NCBI GenBank assembly: GCA_020740775.1
Contig: JAHEWK010000024.1
Location: 62,001-126,000, forward strand
Origin: Ilyonectria destructans
Lineage: Eukaryota > Ascomycota > Sordariomycetes > Hypocreales > Nectriaceae
Direction of reading: 5' to 3'
Length of the DNA stretch: 64,000 bases
The translations under genes were made by a program, and so were the position numbers. This document shows positions 10,145-20,474 of the stretch, one piece after another (position 1 is the first letter of the stretch; the number at the start of each line of letters is the position of its first letter). The notes under the pieces are model-generated. The model was not told the DNA's origin. It was given only the letters and a program-made list of their open reading frames with translations, and ran no database searches.

Positions 10145-11645
10145 GAAATGTCGAAAATAGTAATGATTTCCTCTCTGACCCTCAGGCCTCAGTTCTTCGC
10201 GATTTCACATGTCGAGACAAAAAGTGCAGAAATAGGGTTCGTGTCAGTTTGATTATGAGCTTCGGGGGGCTAAACGAATGCGGAATGTAAGCAGCCACGA
10301 TTCCTTTCAGCCAGTCAACGACTGGCTAGCAAATGATAATGTTTTTCACACCGTAAGCTTACAAGAGTGGAGAAGTGACCTAATGATGTGGAAAAATGTG
10401 AGATGATTATTATATGAACATGATATACATAGTGTTCAATGTACCTAACCTATTAACTGACATAAGTAGAAACGATCGACGTAAGGGACAGAAGGCGAGA
10501 TCCAGAATTGCAGCGTAGTTATTGCCCTGCTTCCGTAATTTCGATCACATGGTAATATCATAGAGCTACTTGATCCACAGAGACCCCAATCCAGCTCACC
10601 CATTTACGGGGAATTAATTGGCTATAGTCACACTCATCCCATCTCGACCCATTACCTTCTTATCCTCCAATAAGCTTATCTCCCCACTACATTAACTGGA
10701 CACCCGCCTTGGACCTCTTTCTAGCTTGCATGTGCCATGACTACATTTGACGTAAGTGCCATCCGGCACTTGTAAAAGGAGGCAGTGTCTTTCAGCCTAC
10801 AGCAGGCATCCGCTTCCCAGTTTACATGTGATATTGTCTCAAACTTTTCCAAAGAGGAATACATCGGGCCAGCTACTATGTACTATCACTAGCCTAACTG
10901 TCCACCATCGACAACAACCACCTCTCCTATTACGAATTGACTCCCTTCGCTACAGAGAATCACGGTAGGACTAGCCAGATCTTCTGGGGTACCCCATCTT
11001 CCTGAAGTCCGTATTTCTGTTGAGAGAATTGGCTGCATCCTCCTTGTGAGGTAGGGTTTGCGAGGCGTAACTCACATGTCTGTCTTACCCATATTGGTGC
11101 CACTGTGCCCACCTGTCTTAGCCGCCCGTATATCGCTCGAATCTTGGCCATTTCGCCCACTCTTGGCGGCCCTAGAGTGTACAGTCAGCCTTGATAAAGT
11201 CTGCAGTAGTTGTAGCCTCACGATATTTGAGCTGGAGTCCATTTTCGCGCTCGAAACCACACTTGAACAGGGAACAATTTCTCTTAGCGCTAATCCAATA
11301 GACAGAAGGATCAATTATCTAGTCTATTCTTAATTTTCTATGACTGCGAAAATGTGGTTTCTCCCGCCAGGGACAACCTTCAACCCTGATGGCATAATCC
11401 GGCTCGGGGCAGTGATCGAGGACTTCAAGCGGCCGACCCTGATCTTGCTCTCAATGCCATCGTGAGCCAGCCAACGGTCCGCCGGTACATTAACTCAGGG
11501 CTCTTTGGCAAGCGCCCTGTTTACATAGTCTCCGGGCTCCGGGTAGTCAGGACAGGCATGGCGGTGACGGTGGAGAAGGGCTACACGCGTGGCGGAGGGG
11601 TCGAGGGCTCCGGGCCGCCGGCGGGAACGGTCCCGGTGGAGGCCG
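10145..11645. repeat. Segmental duplication, copy B
   Basis: Second copy of the 4505-5620 plus 6867-7500 segment, uninterrupted apart from about 15 bp. The SDR relic and the gasdermin-like frame lie in the same order. Compared with copy A it lacks about 220 bp between about 11450 and 11452, exactly within the coding region. Confidence 0.8.
10895..11003 (-). pseudogene. SDR relic, copy B
   Basis: The minus strand reads [17 protein letters not shown], then SQFVIGEVVVVDGGQLG, the C-terminal end of an SDR. It is the counterpart of the relic at 5255-5385 and has diverged from it by several substitutions. No N-terminal Rossmann motif is present. Confidence 0.6.
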
Positions 11646-11950
11646 GTGCGGACGTTCATGGGGAGAGAAAGAAGGACAATATTGACTCGTGGGTGACGGC
11701 GCCGGGTATCATCTTTGCCTACAGACTCAATGTCATACGCGAGAAGAAGGGTGAAAACAGGGAATCAGAAATCTTTTCACACAGGACGTCATTTATGACC
11801 GGAATTGGGGATGAAGAGGTGGAGATGGAGATCGGCGAAGTGCTCCTCGAGGAGCTGCTAGAAGATCCAGAAGAGGATTATTCGGATTTGGCGGAACATC
11901 GCATTGGGAAAGAAGATACATGTATCTCGTTTCAAGCATCTGAGGAGTAG
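11340..11950 (+). pseudogene. Gasdermin-like pore-forming protein, broken copy B
   Basis: The ATG at 11340 opens a frame with MWFLPPGTTF and IRLGAVIEDF that stops after about 40 codons at the 11460 TGA. The stop results from a roughly 220-bp deletion relative to copy A that also shifts the frame. The rest continues to 11950 in a second frame with RRYINSGLFGKRPVYIVSGL, GYTRGGGVEGSGPP, WVTAPGIIFAYRLNVI and an acidic tail (EEVEMEIGEVLLEELLEDPE). Copy A lacks this C-terminal part, so each copy keeps something the other lost. In fungal gasdermins the C-terminal tail is the autoinhibitory part removed by a partner protease. A subtilase gene ends 90 bp downstream, convergent with this frame. The family call rests on motif memory and that neighbour. 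Confidence 0.58.
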
Positions 11951-12037
11951 GTAGTGGCCTATAATGGTCCATGATTAGGTCTTAAGCAACCTTATGCAAT
12001 CACCAGCATTGTACTTATTACTCTATATGAGTCTTGC

Positions 12038-13174
12038 TTATAAGCAATCATATATAGCAAAGTATCTGCTCTCGGGAGTTCGCTTGTTTAGGAAAAATTT
12101 GGAGAGGTTCAAGAACCTCCGCCGTTGTCCCATGTCGTCCGACATTTTCATAAACATCATTTTCATTCCTTCTGTCGTCCACAACCTCTTTAAAATTCCT
12201 TCCCCGTGCTCAGTCTTTACCATCTGAGGAAGAACTAGCACATAGGCCAGCATGACGGCCGCAATACCAGCTGCAATTGCGGTGGCCGCCGAGGTCCCTG
12301 GCAGAGACACGTCTGGGCAGAATTGCTGCAGGTGTACCGGTATGTCGTCACCAATTGCGCCAAATACCATGGGACTTTCACTCTTATTTTCTGGGTTGGT
12401 CTTCATAAAGGCTCCTAGGCTGTCAGTCGCACGGATTGAGATAACTGACGGATGCGTCGCCGGGAATGTCTCGTCATCATAGACGCCCGAATTTCCCGCG
12501 CTGGCCAAGAAGATGATCCGCCGTCTTCGTTCCTTCTGCACCTCCTCGATCGCTTCAGAGATCTTTTCGTACGTCTCCTCATCGTGGACCGGGAATCCGA
12601 ATGACATAGAGATGATATCGGCATTTTGCTGAAGTCCCGCCCATCGAATGCCCTAGCTAGCGTTAACAGACATTTCATGTTTTAGTCGGACTTATTTTGA
12701 CAACAAATTATTTACCTGCGCAATTCGGGATGAACTTTGCGGTAGATTGTTGGTGTTCTCTGCAACCCGGGCAACATGCACTTCCGAGATTGGTGCCGAC
12801 TCTACTAAGAGGGTTACCATGAATGTGCCGTGACCAAAGGTGTCAACAGGTGCATCTGAGCCAGATACGAAGTCTTTCCATCCTTTGAAGCATCTTGATC
12901 GGGCCTGGTCTGCTAAGAGTGGGGCTTTTGGATTATAGCCCGTATCCAAGATCGCGACGCGGACCCCTTTGCTTCCAGCAGGCAGCTTCCGCAATCTTGG
13001 GGAGATTGCACGGTTGATGGCTTTCAAGTCGTCGAGCCAGCGTTTCGGATCGATCTTCTGGCTCCCATGGAACTGTACGGACGGCAGTTGAATATTTTCT
13101 TTGATATCATCCACAAGAATCAAAATTATCGCCTCTATTGCTCTCTCCGCCCTCACCATGGCTGTCATTGTCAT
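12038..13174 (-). CDS. Subtilisin-like serine protease (S8), HET-Q2-like
   Basis: Two exons, 12716-13174 and 12038-12652, are joined across a 63-bp intron (12653-12715, GTAAAT...CTAG, phase 0), giving 357 aa. The catalytic set is complete: Asp77 in VAILDTGYN, His115 in FGHGTF, oxyanion Asn207 in SAGNSGV and Ser274 in LPGTSAATA. It should therefore be an active intracellular protease; no signal peptide is visible. Family members of this kind usually carry a longer helical N-terminal domain, whereas here the protein begins only about 75 residues before the catalytic Asp, so it may be truncated at 13174. In fungi such subtilases are paired with gasdermin genes and cleave them. The convergent gasdermin-like pseudogene 90 bp away fits that arrangement. 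The substrate here is inferred, and both nearby candidates are dead. Confidence 0.82.
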
Positions 13175-13304
13175 TGCCGCTCCAGCTGATAATTTTGATT
13201 ATTGTGAAGAGGTTGGTTTTCCAAAAGATGATTTGGGGGTTTGGTAAAATTTCTTGGATGCTTGGAGCTTGTGGAGGATGTTAGTCATATCGAAATATGG
13301 AGGA

Positions 13305-13917
13305 CTTCGCGCCATCAGGCAGTTTACGAGAGACCTGCTCGAGAGACTGAAGACAGTCCGCCAGGGCAGCAACAGGCCCATCGTCTTTATCTGCCACAGC
13401 ATGGGCGGGCTGGTTGTGAAAAAGGTCAACAGTTGCTGGTATCACTCGAGGCACATGTAGCGACCAATTGCTGGTACTAAACAAGGCCCTTATTCTTGCC
13501 CACGAGCAAAGACAAATTCTACGGCACCATCGCCGACGCAACCGTCGGTGTTATCTTCCTAGCTACACCGCATCGGGGATCCGGCTTTGCGGCTCCCGCC
13601 GAGCTTGCATCCAGGCTTTTCCGTGCAGCCCAGCTCGGAACCAGGACTAACACGAAACTCGTGACGTCTCTCCGCCAGAATGCCGAGATTCTGTGGGGCA
13701 TTTCGTGTCAGTTTGTCGACAGGGCGAGTGGGATTCATATTAGGACCTTTTACGAGACCGAGCCTTTGCCATTCATGAGCTCGCTGGTAGGTCCACCTAC
13801 ACGTCACAGACTCCCAGTGGAAATACTAGTAACCACCAATATTCTATCCAGATTGTCGACAAGAACTCGGCCGTGTTGCACCACCCAAACGAAGTGGCAG
13901 TGCTGTTCCGCACCGTA
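13305..13917 (+). pseudogene. NLR-type N-terminal alpha/beta hydrolase relic
   Basis: The frame around 13310 gives QFTRDLLERL then RPIVFICHSMGGLVVKK, the nucleophile strand of the DUF676/PGAP1-like hydrolase that heads many fungal NLR and NACHT proteins. An intron follows (about 13424-13480, with TACTAAAC near its end), then ALILAHE. A frameshift near 13504 is followed by KDKFYGTIADATVGVIFLAT and PHRGSGFA in another frame. A second intron (13789-13853) precedes IVDKNSAVLHHPNEVAVLF. Family sequence ends abruptly near 13915, where IST1 sequence begins on the other strand. There is no start, one frameshift, and no downstream NB or repeat domain. Confidence 0.7.
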
Positions 13918-14354
13918 TTCAGCTCCTTAATCTCCGCCTTAGGCGCCGCATACAGTAAACTCTTAATAGCCTCTTCCAATCCGGGATCGCACACATGGCC
14001 CTCTATTAATCCCGCGCGTGCAAGCAGCAACTCGCAGTACAACTCCAATATCTCATGCAGCTCGGATATGATGTCGGCTCGAATGATGTTCTCGACACGA
14101 ATGCGCGCTGAATCCTCCTTACCGGCCTCGAGAAGCTGGGCCATGGCCCTCCGATTCGCCTTTCCGAGCTGCTCGTCGCGCTGCTGCACCATGCGCAGGC
14201 GCGCGATGGCGAGCTTGAGCTGGACCTTGAGTTTGGTCTGCGACCGACCGTGGTGGTTAGCAATTACGTCACTAGGCTAAATGCGGCTCCATGACATGGC
14301 GAGGTAGCGCGGGGAGGATAAGCTCACCAGCAGAGAGGCCCCGGGGGTCGGCAT
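13797..14354 (-). pseudogene. IST1-like ESCRT-III regulator, truncated
   Basis: Exon 1 (14328-14354) encodes MPTPGASLL and the intron is 14238-14327 (90 bp). Exon 2 opens with TKLKVQLKLAIARLRMVQQR and continues through NRRAMAQLLEAGKE, ENIIRADIISELHEILELY, CELLLARAGLIEG and AEIKELNTVR. This is the highly conserved IST1 domain, which binds ESCRT-III (Did2, Vps4 partners) in endosomal sorting. The similarity stops at ELNTVR, well short of the normal end of the domain. About 37 unrelated residues (encoded by the antisense of the hydrolase relic) then run to a stop at 13797. The frame is open, so a 155-aa product is possible, but it lacks the last helices and C-terminal tail. This is probably a duplicated fragment and not the cell's working copy. 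Confidence 0.78.
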
Positions 14355-14775
14355 GGCGAGATGATTAATAGTGGAAGCTGTAGCGTGATGAAAAGAAAGC
14401 AAATGGCCCAAAGGACGGCGTGCAAAGGCGCAAAACGACAGTAAGTCGGATCTTGATGAGGAGGAAGAGAGGCTGGTGTGGTCTTGACAAGGCACGCAAT
14501 GCGCTTATGACCTCACTGACCAACTTCAGCCCCACCACCGCATTGGCACCACCATGGGGCTTCATCAGAGACACTACGCGGCCATTCAGGTAGCCTCTTT
14601 TAAATATGCCCACCGTACCTTAGGCAGCCACAAAAGTCTTAGAACTAAACCGACCCTTTTTACATCATCATCAAAACTTAGATATCTAATCGATACAGAG
14701 TGGATGTGCTTTCAAATCGAAAATCCCGCACATGTTGGCGGCTCTGTCCTAATTAAGTCCCTAGGGGGGGTTATG
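14355..14775. other. Intergenic, no gene seen
   Basis: Upstream of the IST1 fragment. Only shadow frames are present and no domain or repeat was recognised. Confidence 0.5.
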
Positions 14776-16554
14776 TTATGGTTCACCCATGTAGAGTCTT
14801 ATGCCAGCGAACTGGGGAAACGTCGCTACGCGTGATTGGACCCCTTGCCATATGGCCTCAAGGTGTCTGTGTTGGAGGTCATAGGAGAGCGCGTTGCTCC
14901 TGCTGCCTTGCTCAAGTACGTCAGCATTCGCATTCCCCTCGTTGAGGCGCTCAGTCGAGATGCTCTCCTGCCGGGCGCGCGAGGTGGATTGGGCGATTCG
15001 GCGGCTTTTTGGTATGTACTGAAGGATGTTCGGGTCTTGGACTGCTGCGGTGATCGCTGGTAGTAGGATCTGGTCATACCAAAGCGCGTACTGATCCCTG
15101 GGGAGGGAGGTCCGCATGTACGGATTGTCATGTGTATGGCGACAGCATAAGGCTGGGAAGAATACCCAGATGAATGTATCGACCAAGCCTTGCATTCGTC
15201 CCAAGCAATAATTAGGGACATGATGTAAGGGCCGTCGTTGCTCGGGAGTTCCCTGCGATTGAGAGTTGGTTTGATGAAAGCTATTGCTCGGAATGTCGAT
15301 GCTGAGATGTACATTATCGGTGTGGTTGAAGATGACATAGGGTTGCGGGTACCATTGGATACCTAACTTGGCGACAGCTAGGGAGGAGGGAAAACTACAA
15401 ATGTTATCGATGTCGTAGGTCTTTTGAATGAAGTCATTTGTAAACGGCTGTGCAAGGCGGTGTCTGATTGGGAGAGGAAGAGACTCGGTGGTGTGCCATC
15501 ACTTGAAGATCCTTCAAGAGCGACTTGACAAGCTGCTCCGAAATCACGGTAGTGCGAGTGCATGGGCTGTTGCGCATCGGAAGAGGGTCGCTACCGTGGA
15601 GATTCTCAAGTCGAGAGGCATGACCGAGAAGATCAGAAGAAGGATCGGTGACATGTGGGAGCGGATGATGATCGTGGTCGTCATTGATCAGTCCATCCAG
15701 CCGAACGATAACATCTCCCAGAGAATTGCAGGAGTGGTGACGGCCGGTGTTGACCAAGCTATCATGATCTGCTTCATGTTCTTCGCTTGAGCAGCTCGGA
15801 TGCGTTGTCCATTCTTGGGCAAGATACTTTTCGAGAGTAGAGATCGATTTTTCAGAAACGGGGGGATTTTGATGAGGGTGGTTGATAAATCCGCGATCAT
15901 CGTCGCATCCATCATCATGGTCGTTATCGTCGTCGTCGTCGTCGCAATCATCAGCTGTAGTTTGGAATCAGCTAAGCAGGCCCGAACTGCGATTCAGGAT
16001 ACCGCTTCGAAGGAGTCGGGATAGATACCTTGGACTGATGATACTGAGATGTGAAGGCTTTTCTCAACTGATTGTAGGAGGTCCTGTATCTCCTGGCCAC
16101 ACTGACTCCGTACTTCTTCAGCCGGGCAATATTGGGATGGTGTATCATGTAGCTCATTATCCCCCACAGGTGGTGGGCTGCACGGTGCTCCGGCCGGGCC
16201 CGCTTCGGCCTCGTTCGGTTCGTCGTCGCCGTAGTTGCGGTTGTAGGTGGGCTCGGCCGTTGGTGGATCCTCGAACGGCGTGGGGATCTGGAGATGAGGC
16301 TCTAGGTGGAGGCCAATGACCGGATCCGTAGTCGACGGTATAGCGGGCGGATGAGGTTGATAATGGTAATGATGTATAAATTCTGCTTGTTGCGACTTGG
16401 TCGGCGCGCGATGGGGGTGGATGGCTTGCTGGTGTTGTCGTTGGTAGTATCGTTGTGATCGTGCACGCTGCAGAGCACGTTCCCGGGCTACTCGCTCCTC
16501 TTCAGACGCTGCTTTTCTGGGTCGACCACGACGTCTCGGGACTGATGGAGACAT
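14776..16554 (-). pseudogene. Decayed, diverged member of the large multicopy fungal family
   Basis: The ATG at 16554 starts a basic N-terminus (RRRGRPRKAASEEERVARER) followed by a His/Pro-rich stretch. After a stop near 15994 the frame resumes as an acidic run (six Asp codons) with EKSISTLEKYLAQEWTTHP, then breaks again near 15440. Past that break it reads YDIDNICSFPSSLAVAKLGI, HHVPNYCLGRMQGLVDTF, DQYALWYDQILLPAITA and HLEAIWQGVQSRV, ending at 14776. Block by block this parallels the intact protein at 47491-52146 (WDIDSIWLGANDLAAI; LANTRHIPLGSF; RQRDFYDKIIIPAAYE; HLRRFWRLVVAKA). The C-terminal two thirds of that protein are missing here. At least two frame breaks make it a pseudogene unless unseen introns remove them. 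Function unknown. Confidence 0.55.
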
Positions 16555-18181
16555 TGTCTCGCTTGATCTCTACCATGATCGCACCAAAAAAGGTGTTCAT
16601 AATAATAAGAGACGCGGAACGCGTAGCCCAGCCAGACTTCCAGATTACATAACGGGAGGAAAAAGCAAAAAGCCACGGCTTCCTTTCAGGATGCCTACAT
16701 TCAATAGCATTCGGCATTTTGTATTACCTTTATGCATTCTCGTTGAAAGTCGTTGAGTATAGAGTTTCTTTCCTCTTTTCTTCGAGTTTCATTTCATGGA
16801 TAGGGTAGTCTTGAAAACGTATTGCGCTCACCCGATCATGATGTCCGGAGGCTTGTACCTACTCACTGTGACAGCAAACGTGAGCCGAGCAATCAACCAT
16901 CGTCGTATTGTGATAACCCCAAGCATCAACCTAGCCGCCCATCAGAAAACACCTTCACCATAGGTTCTACGAAAAATGCTACTCCTAGGAGCTTCACAGC
17001 TTAACGGAGACACTCCCCGCGCAAGATAACCCTAGGAGTCTATTCTTCCGTCATTTGACTTAGGGCCCGATGGTAAAGTTTTGACCAGCTGTAGGGTAGT
17101 AGCGACGTCGTCTTTCGGCCGAGACACACTTGGATTTCTGTAGCTCAGACTCCGACCCGTTCGAAAAAACCTACTTAGCTAAGTCATCCAGTCGCTGCGC
17201 TAAGCCGAATTGAAATAATTGTGAGCCAAGACTTTTAAAATGGGTCGGCGCTATACCGAATTGAATTCATCGTGAGCCAAGACTTTTCTGTGGGTCTTAC
17301 GCTATACCCTTTTGAATTAATCGTGAGCCAAGACTTCCTTATGTCAGCGACCAACTTGTCAAACTTCAATCCAGTAAATATTCCAAACCACGATAACTTA
17401 TTCCACAGGATAGGGAAAAATATGGGACTAGGCTCATTCGATTGCATTTTTCTTGTTCTATTGTCCATATCATTTTTGCTCTGTTCCGAACAACTTTTGT
17501 TTTCGGAACTCACCCGTCATCCCTAACCCCCATATTCCCATATGAAAAAACTACGTTAGGGTCGTTTTTTGCAAGGCTATTAGACGTCACTGTTCGTACT
17601 CGAAACTTTTCAAGTACTACTCTCCGGTCCGGCTATACAAAGCCACTTCTCTTTATTATGGTGAGGTGGTAGTTAGAACGAGGATTGTACCGTTGAGCCA
17701 AGTACAGAGGCGAGGACCCTCCGATCGAATTAAAGGCTTATTATAGCACATGTCCCGGCTCCGACGACTGCCTACAAGGTTACAAGCTACCTGACAGAGG
17801 ATTCAAACTTCTGCTGCCGTACTTCTTCGTCGTTCGAGTCATGGGCTCTTCACAAGTTATTTTTAAGGTATTGCAGGGGCGGAGGATCTGTTGGCAGATT
17901 AAGGGCGACCTTCAGAAACGAGAGAAGGCAAACATTTCAGGATGCTTTACGACGAGGAGCCTGCTTATGGCAAGACACCGTTACTTTACATCTACACACG
18001 AGCCTATAAACATATCTTCGTAAGCGGCAGGTCTGTCGCAGCCCGCAACTTAGCTCTTTGTGCGCTCCTGAGAGGGGCAAGGTCTTCAGAGTTGTCATCA
18101 GTAGGCCACACCACTAGTCAAGCACTCAACGTTCTGTCGACCGTCTAGCCGAAACTAGACCCTGCTTGGCCAGTGGCTAAT
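16555..18181. other. Long non-coding stretch
   Basis: No coding domain was recognised on either strand. It contains the 51-bp tandem repeat listed at 17205. The start of the stretch is the 5' region of the decayed family member at 14776-16554. The right end abuts the 3' end of the SnoaL-like gene. Confidence 0.5.
17205..17336. repeat. 51-bp tandem repeat, about 2.6 units
   Basis: GTGAGCCAAGACTT recurs at 17221, 17272 and 17323, a constant period of 51 bp. The accompanying GAATTGAA...ATCGTG and GGGTC..CGCTATACC segments are also shared between units. Confidence 0.9.
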
Positions 18182-18906
18182 CTATTTGATACACTGGTTA
18201 TCCGTGGAATTAACGGAAAATCCGTTATATATGATAAGGCTGCCGCCTTGCGGAGCGAGGTTTGCTCTGCCTGTGGCCAAGTTCTTTTCGACGGTGAAGA
18301 GCGTTTGATAGCTTTGAGTTGCACCATTATTATTAGCACTACTGTGTTTGTCATGGGCGTGTTGACAGGATCTTCAGGCGTCTTACTATGTTGTGGAGCA
18401 GCTTGCGTTGGCGGAAAGAGTTATCTGCAAGACCCCAGTGACCTCGAACGACTTATTTGTCGGCGTCTCTGAAGCGACAACGGTTATGTTGGGGAAGTGC
18501 TGTTTGTTCGACGTCAGCTGACAAGATTCGTGGATCTCCGTGAGCGTGAAGCAAATATGATGGTACACACATTCCATTGGATGGATCCGTCAACCGGGAG
18601 AATTGCTCCCCGGGCTGCTAGGATGGCCTCTCCGCCCGTGAAATTAGATCCCCCGAGCATCAAGGTGCCGCCGGGCGCAAAAAAAGCGGTGATACTGTCG
18701 GTTGTGGTAGGATCTTCAAAGGCTCCGAGTAATCTGCGGAAGGCAAATGTAAGTTTTGGTAGCGATGTCTGCTGTTATTTGACATACTCTCTGTACCAGC
18801 GTTTGAACTCTCGGTCAACACCGCAGGTTGGTGCATAGCCTGTCATGTTAATCGCGCGGGCGGTTCCTAGGATGAGGCCGAGAGGGAAAATGGCAGGCCA
18901 CTTCAT
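18182..18906 (-). CDS. Small secreted SnoaL/NTF2-like protein (four exons)
   Basis: No single frame spans this gene. I join exons 18788-18906, 18571-18733, 18387-18499 and 18182-18311. The introns of 54, 71 and 75 bp all have GT...AG ends and internal CTRAY-like sites. The product is 174 aa. It begins with a signal peptide (MKWPAIFPLGLILGTARA). The mature part contains LLGAFEDPTTTDSITAFF, APGGTLMLGG, GGEAILAARGAILP, SIQWNHFPNITVVASE, ITLSANASCSTTYYQTLFTV and GGSLIIYNGFSV, with N-glycosylation sites (NMT, NFT, NIT, NAS). This layout matches small fungal secreted proteins with a SnoaL-like cone fold. Catalytic activity is not evident. Every splice junction restores family-like sequence, so the gene appears intact. 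Confidence 0.75.
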
Positions 18907-18985
18907 TTTGACTGTATTCAATGGACGAAAGAAGCTGCAATTTTGTAATCGTGGTTTTTTACGATAACTTTAACGTGGTCACCAC

Positions 18986-18996
18986 CTTTATATAAG
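18986..18996 (-). promoter_or_regulatory. TATA-like box of the SnoaL-like gene
   Basis: On the minus strand the sequence TTATATAAAGG lies about 85 bp upstream of the ATG at 18906, a usual distance for a fungal core promoter. Confidence 0.45.
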
Positions 18997-19308
18997 ATTC
19001 GAATACGGACCGTCAGTAGCCTAAGACCACTTGTCGGACAAGCAACAGATTCCGGTAGTTTTTTGCCAATCTATCTCCCTGCAGCCTCAGTTACTAGAGA
19101 CACGTCGCTGTTGGTCAGCATTAAAGAGGGCAGTGGTACTCAGTTCGGCAAGACGATGTTGTAGGGTTAATTAAAAAATGCACCGGCGTTAGCGATAATA
19201 GTCTTAGCTTCGAAGCTTTCTGTCGCGGATTTATTCTGTTGTCGTGAGGACTGTGAGGTGGCCAAGGTGCTAGCAAATACTTGGCCAAGCTGGGAAACAG
19301 TTAAGCTG

Positions 19309-19680
19309 CCCCCCTGTTGACTGTGGTGTCAGTTCTTGCGTCTTGCCATTTTAGGGAAACAATCAACTGGCTTATAAAGCAGTGCCGTGACTTAATATAC
19401 TAGTAGTTGGTAACTTAAAATTAGATTACCTAACTATTCCAGACACAGAAACACTCCTCAGCACACCCCTGTTGACTCTGGCGTCAATCCTTGCGTCTTG
19501 CCGTTTTAGGGAAACAATCAACTGGCTTATAAAGCAGTGCCGTGACGTAAAACATGAGTGGGTGGTACTTAGAGTTTCTAGATTGTTTGCCTAATAGGGA
19601 CATCCGGCACAAGCTAAGGCAAACTAAAATTAGATTAACCCATTATCGACGACACAGAAACACTCCTCAGCGCATGTTGT
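19309..19680. repeat. Imperfect tandem duplication (about 155 and 210 bp)
   Basis: The block starting CCCTGTTGACT and containing TTAGGGAAACAATCAACTGG and CTTATAAAGCAGTGCCGTGA occurs at 19309 and again at 19463. Both copies end with GACACAGAAACACTCCTCAG (19441 and 19653). The second copy has about 56 extra bases in the middle. Confidence 0.85.
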
Positions 19681-20474
19681 TCGTCCTTAACCGAGGAACG
19701 AGTCAGGCACAACAGCCTCTGCCAATCTTAATGACGTGCATACGTATTAGACCCAAGAGCCAAAAGCATCATTCTACCAAGTTACGACAGTGGTCCATGA
19801 TGTTTTTCGCCTTGCAAATATCGAACAGGGGGCGGTTTGCAGGGTTTTCCGAGGTATCTAATGTCTCAGCCTCTTGTACTGAAAAGTATCTTGCAGTTAT
19901 GTAAATCTCGCAATTTGATGTGTCTTTCCAGTACAACTTGATCAATCTGTTTCCTTGGTAGTAAGGCCACCAGGTAAGTCACTGCAAGGGACGAAACAGT
20001 CTGGAGTACTCTTTGATACTCTCTATATTACAAGAACATCTTGGACGGTCAGAGCCGGGGCATTTTCGTTTACTTTGTTCAACTTTGACGAAGGTGTGGC
20101 AGAGTGCCAACTGTGATGTTTGCCCCCCTGCGGGTCCTTGGTGGTAATAGCCGAGACCGAGGGCGCCGGATAAAGGTTGAAACACCAATAAGACATGGAA
20201 AAGGGCGAGGCCGAAGCAAGTCCCACATGTCGTCGAGATGACGAACACACCCCAACCGAGTGAGCAACGAATCTGAATGGAAGCCACTAGTACAGTGGTT
20301 CACCACTGCGGGTGGAACGGCAAAAGGAGTTGGGGAGGACAAATTGTGGGCAATGCTACGGCCGGCTATCTCAGGTTGCACTAGAGCACGCAGTAAGGGC
20401 CCTCCTTCAACCATGTGAGCCGGGGCACGATCGTGTCTGCAGACCTCAGCTTCTCCATTCAATCTAGTAGTCCC

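Larger units (their letters stand above)
18907..20474. other. Long intergenic stretch
   Basis: It carries the tandem duplication listed at 19309. Frames at 19554-19904 (+) and 19979-20462 (-) show no domain I recognise, and I do not call them genes. Confidence 0.45.

Noticed and set aside
19554..19904. A 116-aa coding region
   Set aside because: It overlaps a tandem duplication, has no domain and no homologous frame in the first repeat copy.
19979..20462. A membrane protein on the minus strand
   Set aside because: Hydrophobic stretches occur in one frame only, with no start context, intron logic or family pattern.
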